Of a stretch of DNA of 64,000 nt, positions 16,901 through 24,256 are shown one piece after another. The stretch is from Candidatus Competibacteraceae bacterium (GTDB lineage Bacteria; Pseudomonadota; Gammaproteobacteria; Competibacterales; Competibacteraceae). Both the position numbers and the translations under genes were made by a program. The notes beneath the pieces were generated by a model. It did no database searches and was not told where the DNA came from. It was given only the letters and a program-made list of their open reading frames with translations. The stretch covers positions 62,001 through 126,000 of the forward strand of contig JADJQQ010000030.1 in the NCBI GenBank assembly GCA_016712625.1. Reading direction: 5' to 3'. How positions within the stretch are numbered: position 1 is the first letter of the stretch; every line of letters begins with the position of its first letter.

Positions 16901-17449
16901 AAGACCGCCCCAGCGCTGCGGGCTGCATTGGCCGATGCGCGGATTCCCAATGCGGTGCGTTGCGAAGCCTTACGCGGACTGGCCGACTGCGGCAACGCCA
17001 GCGATCAGGCGCTGTTGTTGCCGTTGCTGAGCGATGTTGATGCCGACCTACGCGCGGCGGCGAGTGCGGCCCTGGCGCGGTTGAATGGTAACGCGGCCTT
17101 GCCGGTGCTGGAGAAATCCGCCAGCGTCGATGGCGCGGCCTTGCGGCCGGTATTGCGGGCGGTCTTACCGAATGCGGATGGTCGTTTGCTGGCGACCGTT
17201 GAACAGCGCCAAGCTGCCTTGCCGATTGTGTTGGAACAGCAGGACGCCGCCGCGTTGATCCGCCGCGCCACCACGGCGGGCGACGCGGCCCGCTCTAGTG
17301 CTATTGCGGCGCTAGGCCGCCTGGGCGGGGATGCGGCGAAAACCGCTTTAGAGGGGATTTTGGCGCATAAGAGCGAGGATGGCGCAATTCGGGCGCTGGC
17401 GTTTAAGAGTTTGAGGAGGGTGGAGAGGAGAGATAAAGCCCTCGCTTGA
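10916..17449 (+). CDS. Giant WD40 beta-propeller plus HEAT-repeat protein (2177 residues)
   Basis: The start is GTG 10916 with AAAAGGA upstream. Residues ~1-330 hold WD40-like blades, each ending in a D-G-x-L/I-x-W/H pattern (TADGALALW, GEDGVLKLHE, GCGDGSIRV, AEDGELKIWTLD). From ~350 to the end are tandem HEAT repeats, e.g. DPHHLVRQAALNALLEL and DDRNEAIRAQACAQLAQ. A recurring LYP...LLALNS element appears near residues ~1400 and ~1860. I see no Walker A, nuclease or membrane motif. WD40-HEAT scaffolds act as recognition platforms. Same strand, same GC-rich composition and same repeat type as the retron HEAT gene suggest it belonged to the same operon before the AT-rich hicAB patch arrived, but that is inference. 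It could equally be a separate gene. Confidence 0.8.
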   Translation: MAKQYAPQIERLLAVAAGGKLLAVGGRRDAAGVTQSSVHLLQLPKLTARFSAPLDSAATALAFSDNGLLLAGTADGALALWRTDGKGETPDAQQAAHSGAVRGLATLGSQVVSVGEDGVLKLHEIVTEGEKLHLRETAQRRLSEQPLHVVVVDAASACVAAAGADNTICVLPLAKLADADIRAMPCGERGIFALAFTGDGRIVAGCGDGSIRVCFLEGAIDEEDRSGDAAHQGPVRSLLFSAALSDEQNRPLPRRLFSLAEDGELKIWTLDQRRKPRTIPIGRAARALALFDPQPQAKPEQRGGTLVAVTEQRHIWLSAVDQNGNPSGNPESWDSRLQRLLDEVKSTRSSSATLEALAQLAEDEAREGLDFVLTQDSRPPQRIEAAQWLGRTQRRRSRPALAQALNDDNPGVRKAALTALEQIETDNPLAALQAALSSRHADLRLYAVKQLTQRRQASPLIPRWLNERLSDGDEKVREAALDALLALEPETSVAPLHSAFERGSPDIRRAVLIRLGRRNLGATVDGRRLLDQALNDETFEVRRAAFWIGVMAQPALAARLRGEGSDIAKILDDFKAQGVSETSAASDAQTEQSLEPLFTALACRQPDMALQAALCLSWLGDERASGALLQLSREPNPAMRRQVTRFLTPAIGNLAGDQRLRERLQWLLNDADAQVRAEAFDGLLKLAEPEGPAGDIDLAERALRTQAGEIRTRALQLLVKHGATAPTELANRIDGLLGHALDDEAEDVRREAMRTLWAWHSKRPETTLRRAVASVHADVRRWAVEELARQLRQSRAWAKDLLLARVGDSAAEVGLAAYEALTKEDADKKRPEYHLAALNSPAAEVRLAGLKGALDASSAETLRSRLIELLQVEDAVQFIAAIEAIDKLLPTDAHAFALAFDSPFYLLRVRAGELCGKRRDARAVGPMQALLSITPASRDRPSDSLRQRAASALADVGDPASISFLTALLNDDDPLVREHGARGLAAACQSGNPQPLVEALAHADLAVRSWAADGLSKLGDSRALPVLAGTQRHEHLPIRRGALFSFVALGGDGIQGLLQGLEDSERDVQELAFAVIVARDIALARAHLQPDLVLSALSAGSPEIRYAAARVLEARLRDEDLGQWGLELIGPRQPEKASDMRNWPESSQRPRLLNAVVNALASDSPARRYAAAQILGLRPQPESFWREAKRLAEIATNHAPPPTAPEAETRLERKAGWIRGLFGRPQKADAGSATQRLLTVLRFAGGGRRPPKDGQASATELWRLAFGTYAGLIRQAPVTKGPDDYQRVRRDCIARLAVLAQQPDIGRDAVLPVLRQALSDPHHLVRQAALNALLELHPAQPLEPLALALNLDAADIGRAAFDKLLAAAANGDTQASELAQGAVNAASAEVRRHALEQLPRLYPAGSLEPWLLALNSRFDDLRLTVVDRLLDATDPRVAAALTRALESEHEELRLRAAVGLAQRGEPLALDVLSATLRAEPRPASRALEALITLAHARPNPQTAERAAHAIVARLDDDPDKTADRSALLRALGRIGHLAALPLLGRGLLDKEQVAQHGLMLDVLLQLLRDPAQPERKRADGQRYPNYREEPALQALPPLLDHDNVAARARVVDALGVVDSKQAETLLVRLLDDRNEAIRAQACAQLAQRIVIGVPGASLEPLTRALAGGRRELLLAAGEGLAKQQRPEAFQPLLLAFTAGLEPERKRAIAALGELGDRRALEYLEPLLDPRADIPADDRALAPDATEALGALLSRLTDADEHQRVRDRLERLAREGAGELRGRALRGLRRVGDERSRALLEPLASDPYEESAIRQRAAAELGQLGVTASEPVLETLLHQRDAGLRRAGLDALQKLYPSNATQVNLLALNSAYAEISRPAARFLARQGDPDTLTQRLGVVKDQQVRQRLRRGLIRRQSFSRDSLRSLLQNDSAATRAEAAWIAGNSGDSELAGAVQTALQRAADGWRQAEKNHWGEQAASEAQAWQAGLWAARQLRLKTAPALRAALADARIPNAVRCEALRGLADCGNASDQALLLPLLSDVDADLRAAASAALARLNGNAALPVLEKSASVDGAALRPVLRAVLPNADGRLLATVEQRQAALPIVLEQQDAAALIRRATTAGDAARSSAIAALGRLGGDAAKTALEGILAHKSEDGAIRALAFKSLRRVERRDKALA

Positions 17450-17462
17450 GCCCACTTGTGCC

Positions 17463-17999
17463 ATGAGCCACCACTTACCTATCGATGCTGAAGGTCGAGA
17501 TTTGAAAGTAGGTGATTGGGTCAGAGTCATCGCTGCCCCTCTAGCCATTCAAGGAATGCCGCCCGAATCACTTTCTGCATTTTCCAGGGCAATTGGATAT
17601 ACTTTCCAGTTGAAGGCATTCGATGTAACCGGATGTCTTCAACTGGATATGTATCCAAAAATTAGTTGCGACACAATTTATATTGAACCATTTTGTGTAA
17701 CTCGATTTCGAAGATATAAAAAACTCAGTAGGTCATTTAGGAGAATACTCGAAATACTGCAAGCACCTAAGCCGTTGCGTTTAGAGTTGACTTTTAATGC
17801 TCTACTTAAACCTGAAGTCGATTTAGAGAATTTTGGTTTTGAACTCATTACTCTGGGTACAGGCGGTGGCTTTGCTGTTTGGCCAGAGCAACGCTGCATT
17901 TCAGGTTCTATTTATGCCGAGCTATCCAATCCAGAAGCTCTCGCGATACTTGAGAAAGCAAAATCAGAAATCAAAGATCGTTTGGAGAAAAAAACTTAA
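17463..17999 (+). CDS. Protein of unknown function, AT-rich
   Basis: 178 residues, starting 13 bases after the giant HEAT gene stop. The N-terminus (LKVGDWVRVIAAP) looks like an SH3/KOW-type beta-barrel opening, the middle (LQLDMYPKI, DTIYIEPFCVTRFRR) continues as strands, and the C-terminus (EALAILEKAKSEIKDRLEKK) is a helix. I do not recognise a family. The base composition differs sharply from the preceding gene, so it is probably a transferred cassette gene of the kind often found downstream of large repeat proteins. An immunity-type role is conceivable but has no direct support. Confidence 0.6.
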   Translation: MSHHLPIDAEGRDLKVGDWVRVIAAPLAIQGMPPESLSAFSRAIGYTFQLKAFDVTGCLQLDMYPKISCDTIYIEPFCVTRFRRYKKLSRSFRRILEILQAPKPLRLELTFNALLKPEVDLENFGFELITLGTGGGFAVWPEQRCISGSIYAELSNPEALAILEKAKSEIKDRLEKKT

Positions 18000-18155
18000 C
18001 AGCTTTCATTTTTCAATTCCTGAAAATGGCTCTGGTTTACTGGTGATTTCAAAAGGATGGTATTGAATTTCCCTGATGAGCAGATTGATCGTCGAATTTT
18101 TTCTTTATCATTTTGCTACCAATCAAGATATTTATTCCAAGCAATTCTGTGAACT

Positions 18156-18362
18156 CTAATCTTCATCCGGCGGCAATTCCCGCTCGACAATATTCCTTCC
18201 ATATTTTATGTCATCAATAGCACGTAGCAGAAGACTTCCATTTAGCTCACGCAATAAGTAAGCAGTTTCATCTTCGGAAGTACGGCTTAACAATGCCTCA
18301 TATTCGGCAATAGGCAAAATCACTGACACTCGTTCACCTGATGAGTTAATGATGTATTGCAT
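18156..18362 (-). CDS. Phd/YefM-like antitoxin, apparently orphan
   Basis: Taken from ATG 18362 (68 residues; an in-frame ATG at 18401 would add 13). The opening MQYIINSSGERVSVILPIAE is typical of the small antitoxins that start with a DNA-binding strand-helix and a YEALL helix. The acidic C-terminus (ELPPDED) would be the toxin-binding tail. No toxin gene fits in the 156 bases downstream, so it is either an orphan or a remnant. Confidence 0.6.
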   Translation of the reverse strand: MQYIINSSGERVSVILPIAEYEALLSRTSEDETAYLLRELNGSLLLRAIDDIKYGRNIVERELPPDED

Positions 18363-18524
18363 AAAATCATGCTCTCGAAGAAATTTAAGGATAGCCAACA
18401 ATATCGAGCAAACATCAAACCAGGAGACTGCATGAACACCTGCGAAGTTTACAGGACATCACCAGATTATGAGTGAATTAAGAAGTAGACTCATCAACTG
18501 CATAACACCACCCGGCCTATCCCC

Positions 18525-19277
18525 ATGCGCGGCAATCTCGATTTCAGTTCCTGGAGCGCCCTGGCGTCCACTCTGTTTGGGCTGGTGCTCATTACGCTCA
18601 TCGCGGTGGGTATCCGGCTGATTTTCATGCAGACCATCCAGCGCCGCCGCGAGCGTGAAAACCGCCAGATCAACGAGCGATTGCGCACGTTGATCGCCGC
18701 TTACAAAACCTTGGGTGGATCGTTCACTGGCGAGCTATCGGTCGATCCGAGCCATTTTCGGCAACTGCGTCAGATGGAAGAATCAGCGGATATAGCTGAA
18801 AATGCTGACGAATCGGCGCGCGCGGAAAACATTGCGGGGCCGACGGCTATCGGTTTTGAACGCCGCCGCCGGATCCGCGATGCGGTTGAAGCGGCCTTGT
18901 CGGATGTCATTTTACTGGGCACGGAAGAACAAGTACGGCTGGCGGCGCACGCGGCCAATGAAATGGTGGCCGGTCATAAAGTCGATCTGGCCAAGCTAGT
19001 GGTCTCGTTGCGCGACTTTATCCGCAAGGCGCTGGACTTGGAGCCGATTCCGCCCGCTGTCATCGTTCCCAATCAAGGGCCATTGCGCCCGAGCGGCAGT
19101 GGCCGAAGCGGCGGCGGCGCGGGAGGCGGTGCGGGTCGAGCGGGCGGTAATGGCGGCGGCGCGGGTGCCGGGATGGATGCTGGAATGGGTGTTGGCATGG
19201 GCGCTGGTATGCGGGTTAATTTGAGCCAAGATCAATCCGGCGCTGTAGAAACACAGTCTGGTGAAACCAACCGATGA
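18525..19277 (+). CDS. Membrane-anchored protein with Gly/Met-rich tail, unknown function
   Basis: 250 residues. A single membrane span lies at about residues 14-34 (LASTLFGLVLITLIAVGI), followed by a basic segment (QRRRERENRQINERLR) that would be cytoplasmic. A helical domain runs to ~190 (SDVILLGTEEQVRLAAHAAN), and a low-complexity tail of Gly, Ala and repeated GMGVGMGAGM steps lies at ~193-235. I do not recognise a family. No clear ribosome site precedes ATG 18525. Base composition is GC-rich like the chromosome, in contrast to the AT-rich stretch before it. Confidence 0.65.
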   Translation: MRGNLDFSSWSALASTLFGLVLITLIAVGIRLIFMQTIQRRRERENRQINERLRTLIAAYKTLGGSFTGELSVDPSHFRQLRQMEESADIAENADESARAENIAGPTAIGFERRRRIRDAVEAALSDVILLGTEEQVRLAAHAANEMVAGHKVDLAKLVVSLRDFIRKALDLEPIPPAVIVPNQGPLRPSGSGRSGGGAGGGAGRAGGNGGGAGAGMDAGMGVGMGAGMRVNLSQDQSGAVETQSGETNR

Positions 19278-19460
19278 GGCGCGCGGAAACGCCAGACTGG
19301 CGATCAGCCCAGCTTAGCGAGTCAAAGACACGATGCGCCTTGCTATCCGGCTCGATCTTGTACGGAGGATCTGCACGCGAGATAGTCAGGCGCACCAGAC
19401 TCCACGGTGCTGAGTACGAGGCGAGAATCCGCACCGACAAGCCAGTATGCGCGGCCAAAC

Positions 19461-19494
19461 GAAAAAGGGCCGCCCAATCAGGCGGCCCTTTTTT
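19461..19494. terminator. Bidirectional rho-independent terminator
   Basis: GGGCCGCC (19467-19474) pairs with GGCGGCCC (19481-19488) around a 6-base loop, flanked by an A-run before and a T-run after. It can therefore stop transcription from both sides: the gene ending at 19277 and katG ending at 19531. Confidence 0.85.
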
Positions 19495-19530
19495 CAGAAA
19501 GCGGCGCTCGAGCGCCTTATTCCGCCAGTA

Positions 19531-21753
19531 TCACAGGTCAAACCGGTCGAGGTTCATGACCTTCGTCCACGCCGCGACAAAGTCCTGCACAAACTTCTCG
19601 CGTGCGTCGTTGGCCGCATAAAATTCCGCGACCGCGCGCAGCTCGGAATTTGAACCAAACACTAGATCGACAGGGGTTGCCGTCCACTTGACGTTGCCTG
19701 TCTTGCGGTCACGACCTTCGTAAAGGCCCTCGGTCTTGGCCGACTTCGACCACTGCGTCGACATGTCGAGCAGATTCACGAAGAAGTCGTTGCCCAGCGT
19801 GCCAGGCCGGTCGGTGAACACGCCATGCGCGGACTGTCCCGTATTCGCGTTCAAGGTGCGCAGACCGCCCACCAGAACGGTCATTTCGGGAACGGTGAGA
19901 TTCAGCAGACTAGCCCGCTCAACCAGCATTTCGGCGGGTGATCGCGGGTTATGGTCGCCGAAGTAGTTACGGAAACCGTCGGCGGTCGGTTCGAGCGCGG
20001 CAAACGAAGCCGCATCGGTTTGTTCCTGCGACGCATCCGCGCGTCCTGGCGCGAAGGGAACCTTGATGTCATATCCGCCCTGCTTCGCGGCCTGCTCGAT
20101 AGCCGCCGCGCCTCCCAACACGATCACGTCGGCGAGCGACACTTTCTTTCCGCCAGATTGCGCGCCATTAAAGCTCCGCTGAATGTCTTCCAAGCTCTTC
20201 AGCGCCTTGGCCAGCTCCGTCGGATTGTTCGCCGCCCAATCCTTTTGCGGCGCGAGGCGGACGCGAGCGCCGTTCGCGCCGCCGCGCAGGTCGGAACCGC
20301 GGAAGGAAGCGGCCGACGCCAAGGCGGTTCTCACCAGTTCGGAGGGGGTCAGGCCGGACGCGAGAATCTTGGCCTTAAGCGCCGCGATGTCGTTCGCATC
20401 GATCAAGGCGTGATCGACCGCGGGCACCGGATCTTGCCAAATTAACACGTCCTTGGGAGCCTCGGCGCCGACGTAGCGCGCCCGTGGACCCAAATCGCGA
20501 TGTGTCAGCTTGAACCAGGCCTTGGCGAACGCCAGCTCGAATTGCTTCGGGTCTTTCCTGAAGCGCTCCGCAATCTGACGATAACTCGGGTCGAACTTCA
20601 GTGAAAGGTCGGTGGTAAGCATGATCGGCGCATGCCGCTTCGTCTTGTCGTGCGCGTCCGGGACGGTATTGGCCGCCTGACCGTTCGCGGGAATCCATTG
20701 AATCGCGCCGGCGGGACTCTTGGTCTGCACCCAATCGAAGGTGAATAGGTTGTCCAAGAATTGCGTGGTCCAGGCGGCCGGATTGGCGGTCCATGCGCCT
20801 TCCAGACCGCTGGTAACGGTGTCTTCGGCATTGCCCTTACCACACTTGTTCTTCCAACCGAAGCCTTGCTCCTCGGTGCCGGCGGCCGCCGGCTCCGGGC
20901 CCACGCAGTCAGGGGGTTTGTGTGCGCCGTGCGTTTTGCCGAAGGTGTGGCCACCCGCGATCAGCGCGACGGTCTCCTCGTCGTTCATCGCCATGCGGGC
21001 GAATGTTTCGCGAATATCCTTGGCCGCCAACAGCGGGTCCGGATTGCCGTTCGGCCCTTCCGGATTCACGTAGATGAGGCCCATCTGCACGGCGGCGAGG
21101 GGATTCTCGAGTTTGCGATCACCGCTGTAGCGCTTGTCACCCAGCCACTCTTTTTCGGGGCCCCAATAAACCAGGTCGGCCTCCCAGTCGTCTTGACGAC
21201 CGCCGGCAAAGCCAAAAGTCTTAAAGCCCATCGACTCCAGCGCGACGTTGCCGGTCAGCGCCATCAGGTCGCCCCACGACAGGCTGCGGCCGTACTTCAG
21301 CTTGATCGGCTGCAGCAGGCGGCGCGCCTTGTCGAGGCTCGCATTGTCGGGCCAGCTATTGAGCGGCTCGAAGCGCTGTTGGCCGCCATCGGCGCCGCCC
21401 CGGCCGTCGGCCACGCGGTACGTGCCCGCGCTGTGCCAGGCCATGCGAATGAAGAAGGGTCCATAGTGACCATAATCCGCCGGCCACCAATCCTGCGATG
21501 CGGTCATCAGCGCCGCGATGTCTTTCTTCACGGCATCGAGATCGAGCTTTTTAAACGCTTCGGCGTAGTTGAAGTCCTTCCCCATCGGGTTGGACGTGGC
21601 ATTGTGCTGGCGAAGCGGCTGTAGGTTCAGTTGCTCGGGCCACCATGCCTGGTTCGACATCGGTTTACTTTGAGCATGCGCAACGCCGGTCGTCACGACT
21701 GGCGATAGGACTACCGCTAAAGCGGCCAGTAACGGAATTTTCTTATTACGCAT
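19531..21753 (-). CDS. katG: Catalase-peroxidase with signal peptide
   Basis: I use ATG 21753 (740 residues), which has AAGGAG eight bases upstream; an in-frame codon at 21780 does not. Residues 1-28 form a signal peptide (MRNKKIP, hydrophobic core, VAHAQ), so the enzyme should be periplasmic, like the KatP-type branch rather than cytosolic KatG. The distal haem pocket Arg-Trp-His is in RMAWHSAGTYR, the covalent-adduct Tyr is in LIYVNPEGPNG, and the proximal His is in GGHTFGKTHGA. The C-terminal non-haem domain is complete. It breaks down hydrogen peroxide. A terminator follows directly, and a candidate OxyR site lies upstream. Confidence 0.95.
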   Translation of the reverse strand: MRNKKIPLLAALAVVLSPVVTTGVAHAQSKPMSNQAWWPEQLNLQPLRQHNATSNPMGKDFNYAEAFKKLDLDAVKKDIAALMTASQDWWPADYGHYGPFFIRMAWHSAGTYRVADGRGGADGGQQRFEPLNSWPDNASLDKARRLLQPIKLKYGRSLSWGDLMALTGNVALESMGFKTFGFAGGRQDDWEADLVYWGPEKEWLGDKRYSGDRKLENPLAAVQMGLIYVNPEGPNGNPDPLLAAKDIRETFARMAMNDEETVALIAGGHTFGKTHGAHKPPDCVGPEPAAAGTEEQGFGWKNKCGKGNAEDTVTSGLEGAWTANPAAWTTQFLDNLFTFDWVQTKSPAGAIQWIPANGQAANTVPDAHDKTKRHAPIMLTTDLSLKFDPSYRQIAERFRKDPKQFELAFAKAWFKLTHRDLGPRARYVGAEAPKDVLIWQDPVPAVDHALIDANDIAALKAKILASGLTPSELVRTALASAASFRGSDLRGGANGARVRLAPQKDWAANNPTELAKALKSLEDIQRSFNGAQSGGKKVSLADVIVLGGAAAIEQAAKQGGYDIKVPFAPGRADASQEQTDAASFAALEPTADGFRNYFGDHNPRSPAEMLVERASLLNLTVPEMTVLVGGLRTLNANTGQSAHGVFTDRPGTLGNDFFVNLLDMSTQWSKSAKTEGLYEGRDRKTGNVKWTATPVDLVFGSNSELRAVAEFYAANDAREKFVQDFVAAWTKVMNLDRFDL

Positions 21754-21822
21754 TGCAGGTCTCCTTATGGCGAGAAGCACAGTGTGCCGCTTAACTATAG
21801 GCGCATCCGATGGGAATTAAGA

Positions 21823-21859
21823 ATTCATATGTTCTATAGGGTCAATCAATAATTCCTAT
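21823..21859 (-). promoter_or_regulatory. Candidate OxyR binding site upstream of katG
   Basis: Four tetramers stand at the OxyR spacing (4-7-4-7-4-7-4): ATTC, CTAT, ATCA, CTAT at 21823, 21834, 21845 and 21856. The two CTAT half-sites are perfect and exactly 22 bases apart; the two ATAG half-sites match only in AT. It lies 70-106 bases before the katG start codon. Confidence 0.4.
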
Positions 21860-21882
21860 TGGCTGTATCCTGACGATGCACT

Positions 21883-23781
21883 TCATCCCACCCGCTCCCG
21901 CGCTTCCAACGCCTCCCACCGACCGTAACTCGCTTCCAATTCCACTTCCAGCCCCTTCAACTCATCCAACTGCCGAGCAACCACAGCCGCATGCTGTTTG
22001 TAGAAAGCGGGATCGGCGGTCAAGGCGTGCAATTCCCGCTGACGTTGTTCTAATTGCTCAATGCGGGCAGGCAACTGTTCTAGCTCCCGTCGTTCGTTAT
22101 AGCCAAGCCGCCCGGATGCCGCCGGTTTCGACGATTTTGGCGCTGGGGCGGATATTGGTTTGAGTTTGACAGCAGGCGCGGGTTCCGGCGCGGCGCGCTG
22201 ACGTAGCCAATCGCTATAACCGCCGACGTATTCACGGATCCGCCCATCGCTTTCAAACACCAAACAACTGGTCACCACATTATCCAGAAACGCCCGGTCG
22301 TGGCTGACTAGCAGGAAGGTGCCGGTGTACTCCAGCAACAATTCTTCCAGCAGCTCCAGCGTTTCCAAATCCAGATCGTTGGTCGGTTCGTCCATCACCA
22401 GCAGATTGGCCGGTTGCGTGAACAAACGGGCCAGCAACAATCGGTTGCGTTCGCCGCCGGATAGCGATTTGACTGGCGAACGCACCCGTTGCGGGGTAAA
22501 CAGAAAGTCGCCCAGATAACCGATAATGTGACGGCGCTGGCCGTTGATTTCGATGGTCTCCCGCCCGCCCGCCACGCTATCCAGCACGGTCTGTTCCGGG
22601 TCGAGATGCTCGCGCAGTTGATCAAAATAAGCGATTTGCAGCTTGGTGCCGTGCTCCACCTGGCCGGCATCGGGCGACAAATGCCCCAGCAGCAAATTCA
22701 GCAGCGTGGTCTTGCCAGAACCGTTGGCGCCGATCAGACCGATGCGATCGCCGCGCAGGATACGCACCGAGAAATCGCGGATCAGCGGCTCGCTCTGCCA
22801 GGCGTAGCGGATATTTTTGGCCTCAATCACCCGCTTGCCGGATAGCTCTCCTTGTTCCAGTCCAAAACTGGCCTTGCCGATTTGCTCGCGGCGCTGGCGG
22901 CGTTCCTCGCGCAAGGCGTACAACGCCCGTACCCGGCCTTCGTTGCGGGTGCGCCGCGCCTTGATGCCCTGCCGGATCCACACTTCTTCCTGCGCTAGAG
23001 TCTTGTCAAATTTGGCGTTATGGCGGGCTTCGATTTCCAGCGAAGCGGTTTTTTTCTCCAGAAAGTTCGCGTAATCACCCGGCCATGATGTAAGCATGCC
23101 GCGATCCAGTTCTAGCAAGCGCGTCGCCAGCCGTTGCAACAAGGCGCGGTCGTGGGTGATGAACAATAATCCGCCGCGAAACTCCAGCAGCTCCTGCTCC
23201 AGCCATTGGATAGTTTCCAGATCGAGATGGTTGGTCGGCTCGTCCAGCAACAACACGTCCGGATCGCGCACCAAGGCTCGCCCCAGCAACACCCGCCGCC
23301 GCCAGCCGCCGGACAGTTCCGCCAGCGGGGTATCCGTTGGCAGTTGCAAACGACTGATCACGGTTTCGACCCGCTGTTGCCAACGCCAGCCGTCGCGCGC
23401 TTCCAACTCGTGCTGCAAGCGCTCCATCTTGCGCAGGGCGTCGGGGGTGTCGGCATGAGCGAGCCGCGCCGTAGCGGCATGGTATTCAGCGAGCAGCGCC
23501 CCCATTTCCAAACCACCCGCGACGATCTCGAACACCGTGGCCGCCGTATCAGTGGGCAATTCTTGCGCGAGCGTGGCGATCCGCAAGCCCGGCTGCCGCC
23601 AAATGTCGCCGCCATCCGGGTGAATCTCACCCGACAACAAGCGCAGCAAGGTGGTTTTGCCCGCGCCGTTGCGCCCGATCAGACAGACCCGCTCGCCCGC
23701 GTCCAGCTGGAAACTCGCGCCGTCCAGCAGCTTTTCCGCGCCAAAGGCGATCGAGAGATTGTCGAAGCTAATTAAGGGCAT
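21883..23781 (-). CDS. uup: ABC-F ATPase of the Uup type
   Basis: 632 residues with two ATP-binding cassettes and no membrane spans. Walker A motifs are GRNGAGKTT and GANGSGKTT. Signatures are LSGGWRRRVLLGRAL and LSGGERNRLLLARLF, followed by LLLDEPTNHLD and LVMDEPTNDLD. The inter-domain linker is charged (RRTRNEGRVRALYALREERR). After ~550 a C-terminal coiled coil (LEQLPARIEQLEQRQREL) with a preceding basic stretch marks the Uup subgroup rather than EttA or YheS. Uup acts on ribosomes and branched DNA intermediates and affects precise transposon excision. It lies upstream of katG on the same strand with 129 bases between. Confidence 0.92.
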   Translation of the reverse strand: MPLISFDNLSIAFGAEKLLDGASFQLDAGERVCLIGRNGAGKTTLLRLLSGEIHPDGGDIWRQPGLRIATLAQELPTDTAATVFEIVAGGLEMGALLAEYHAATARLAHADTPDALRKMERLQHELEARDGWRWQQRVETVISRLQLPTDTPLAELSGGWRRRVLLGRALVRDPDVLLLDEPTNHLDLETIQWLEQELLEFRGGLLFITHDRALLQRLATRLLELDRGMLTSWPGDYANFLEKKTASLEIEARHNAKFDKTLAQEEVWIRQGIKARRTRNEGRVRALYALREERRQRREQIGKASFGLEQGELSGKRVIEAKNIRYAWQSEPLIRDFSVRILRGDRIGLIGANGSGKTTLLNLLLGHLSPDAGQVEHGTKLQIAYFDQLREHLDPEQTVLDSVAGGRETIEINGQRRHIIGYLGDFLFTPQRVRSPVKSLSGGERNRLLLARLFTQPANLLVMDEPTNDLDLETLELLEELLLEYTGTFLLVSHDRAFLDNVVTSCLVFESDGRIREYVGGYSDWLRQRAAPEPAPAVKLKPISAPAPKSSKPAASGRLGYNERRELEQLPARIEQLEQRQRELHALTADPAFYKQHAAVVARQLDELKGLEVELEASYGRWEALEARERVG

Positions 23782-23835
23782 GACGCGAGTTCCGTGAAGG
23801 TCAGGATAGATAGAGCGTGCGGGCAGTAGTGTAGA

Positions 23836-24114
23836 CTAGATTGGCGCTGCTCTGGCTTGATAACAGTTAGGGCAAACGCTGATCTCTTTTACGATCTCTC
23901 GTCCTTTTCCACCGGGATCATCCCGTGATTCCCAGCGGCTTGTTTTAGTGAGCGAACCTGCTTTGGTTTGCTTGAACCAATGAGCGTCCGCGCGACGCGG
24001 ATAAGATGTGAAGCGGGTCTTGACGGTAATTTGAAAGGAAGGCGTGTGCGCGGAAATGGTCTTGCCACAAGCTTCGCATTGGTACACGAAATCCGGCCTA
24101 AGCGCGCAATCCAC
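23836..24114 (-). CDS. Small zinc-ribbon-like protein, unknown function
   Basis: 92 residues from a GTG. Two CxxC knuckles, YQCEACGKTI near residue 13 and VCPNCYQAR at the end, would bind one zinc. The stretch between is basic (RRADAHWFKQTKAGSLTKTSRW). Nothing else is recognisable. It precedes nothing obvious, and the start is weakly supported. Confidence 0.5.
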   Translation of the reverse strand: MDCALRPDFVYQCEACGKTISAHTPSFQITVKTRFTSYPRRADAHWFKQTKAGSLTKTSRWESRDDPGGKGREIVKEISVCPNCYQARAAPI

Positions 24115-24256
24115 CAGGGGGCCGATATCCCGGCGGTGTTATGAAGGTGAAATTGGTGAAAATCGCCACCTCAAAGGGTAGCCGTTGCAAAGTATAAGCC
24201 CGCCGATTTCAAGCTGTACAGATTCTCATCTTCTCAAGAGGCGATAAGTAGCGATT

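Noticed and set aside
18432..18476. Short frame MNTCEVYRTSPDYE with a good ribosome site
   Set aside because: Only 14 codons; it might be the relic of a toxin gene next to the orphan antitoxin, but there is too little to call.
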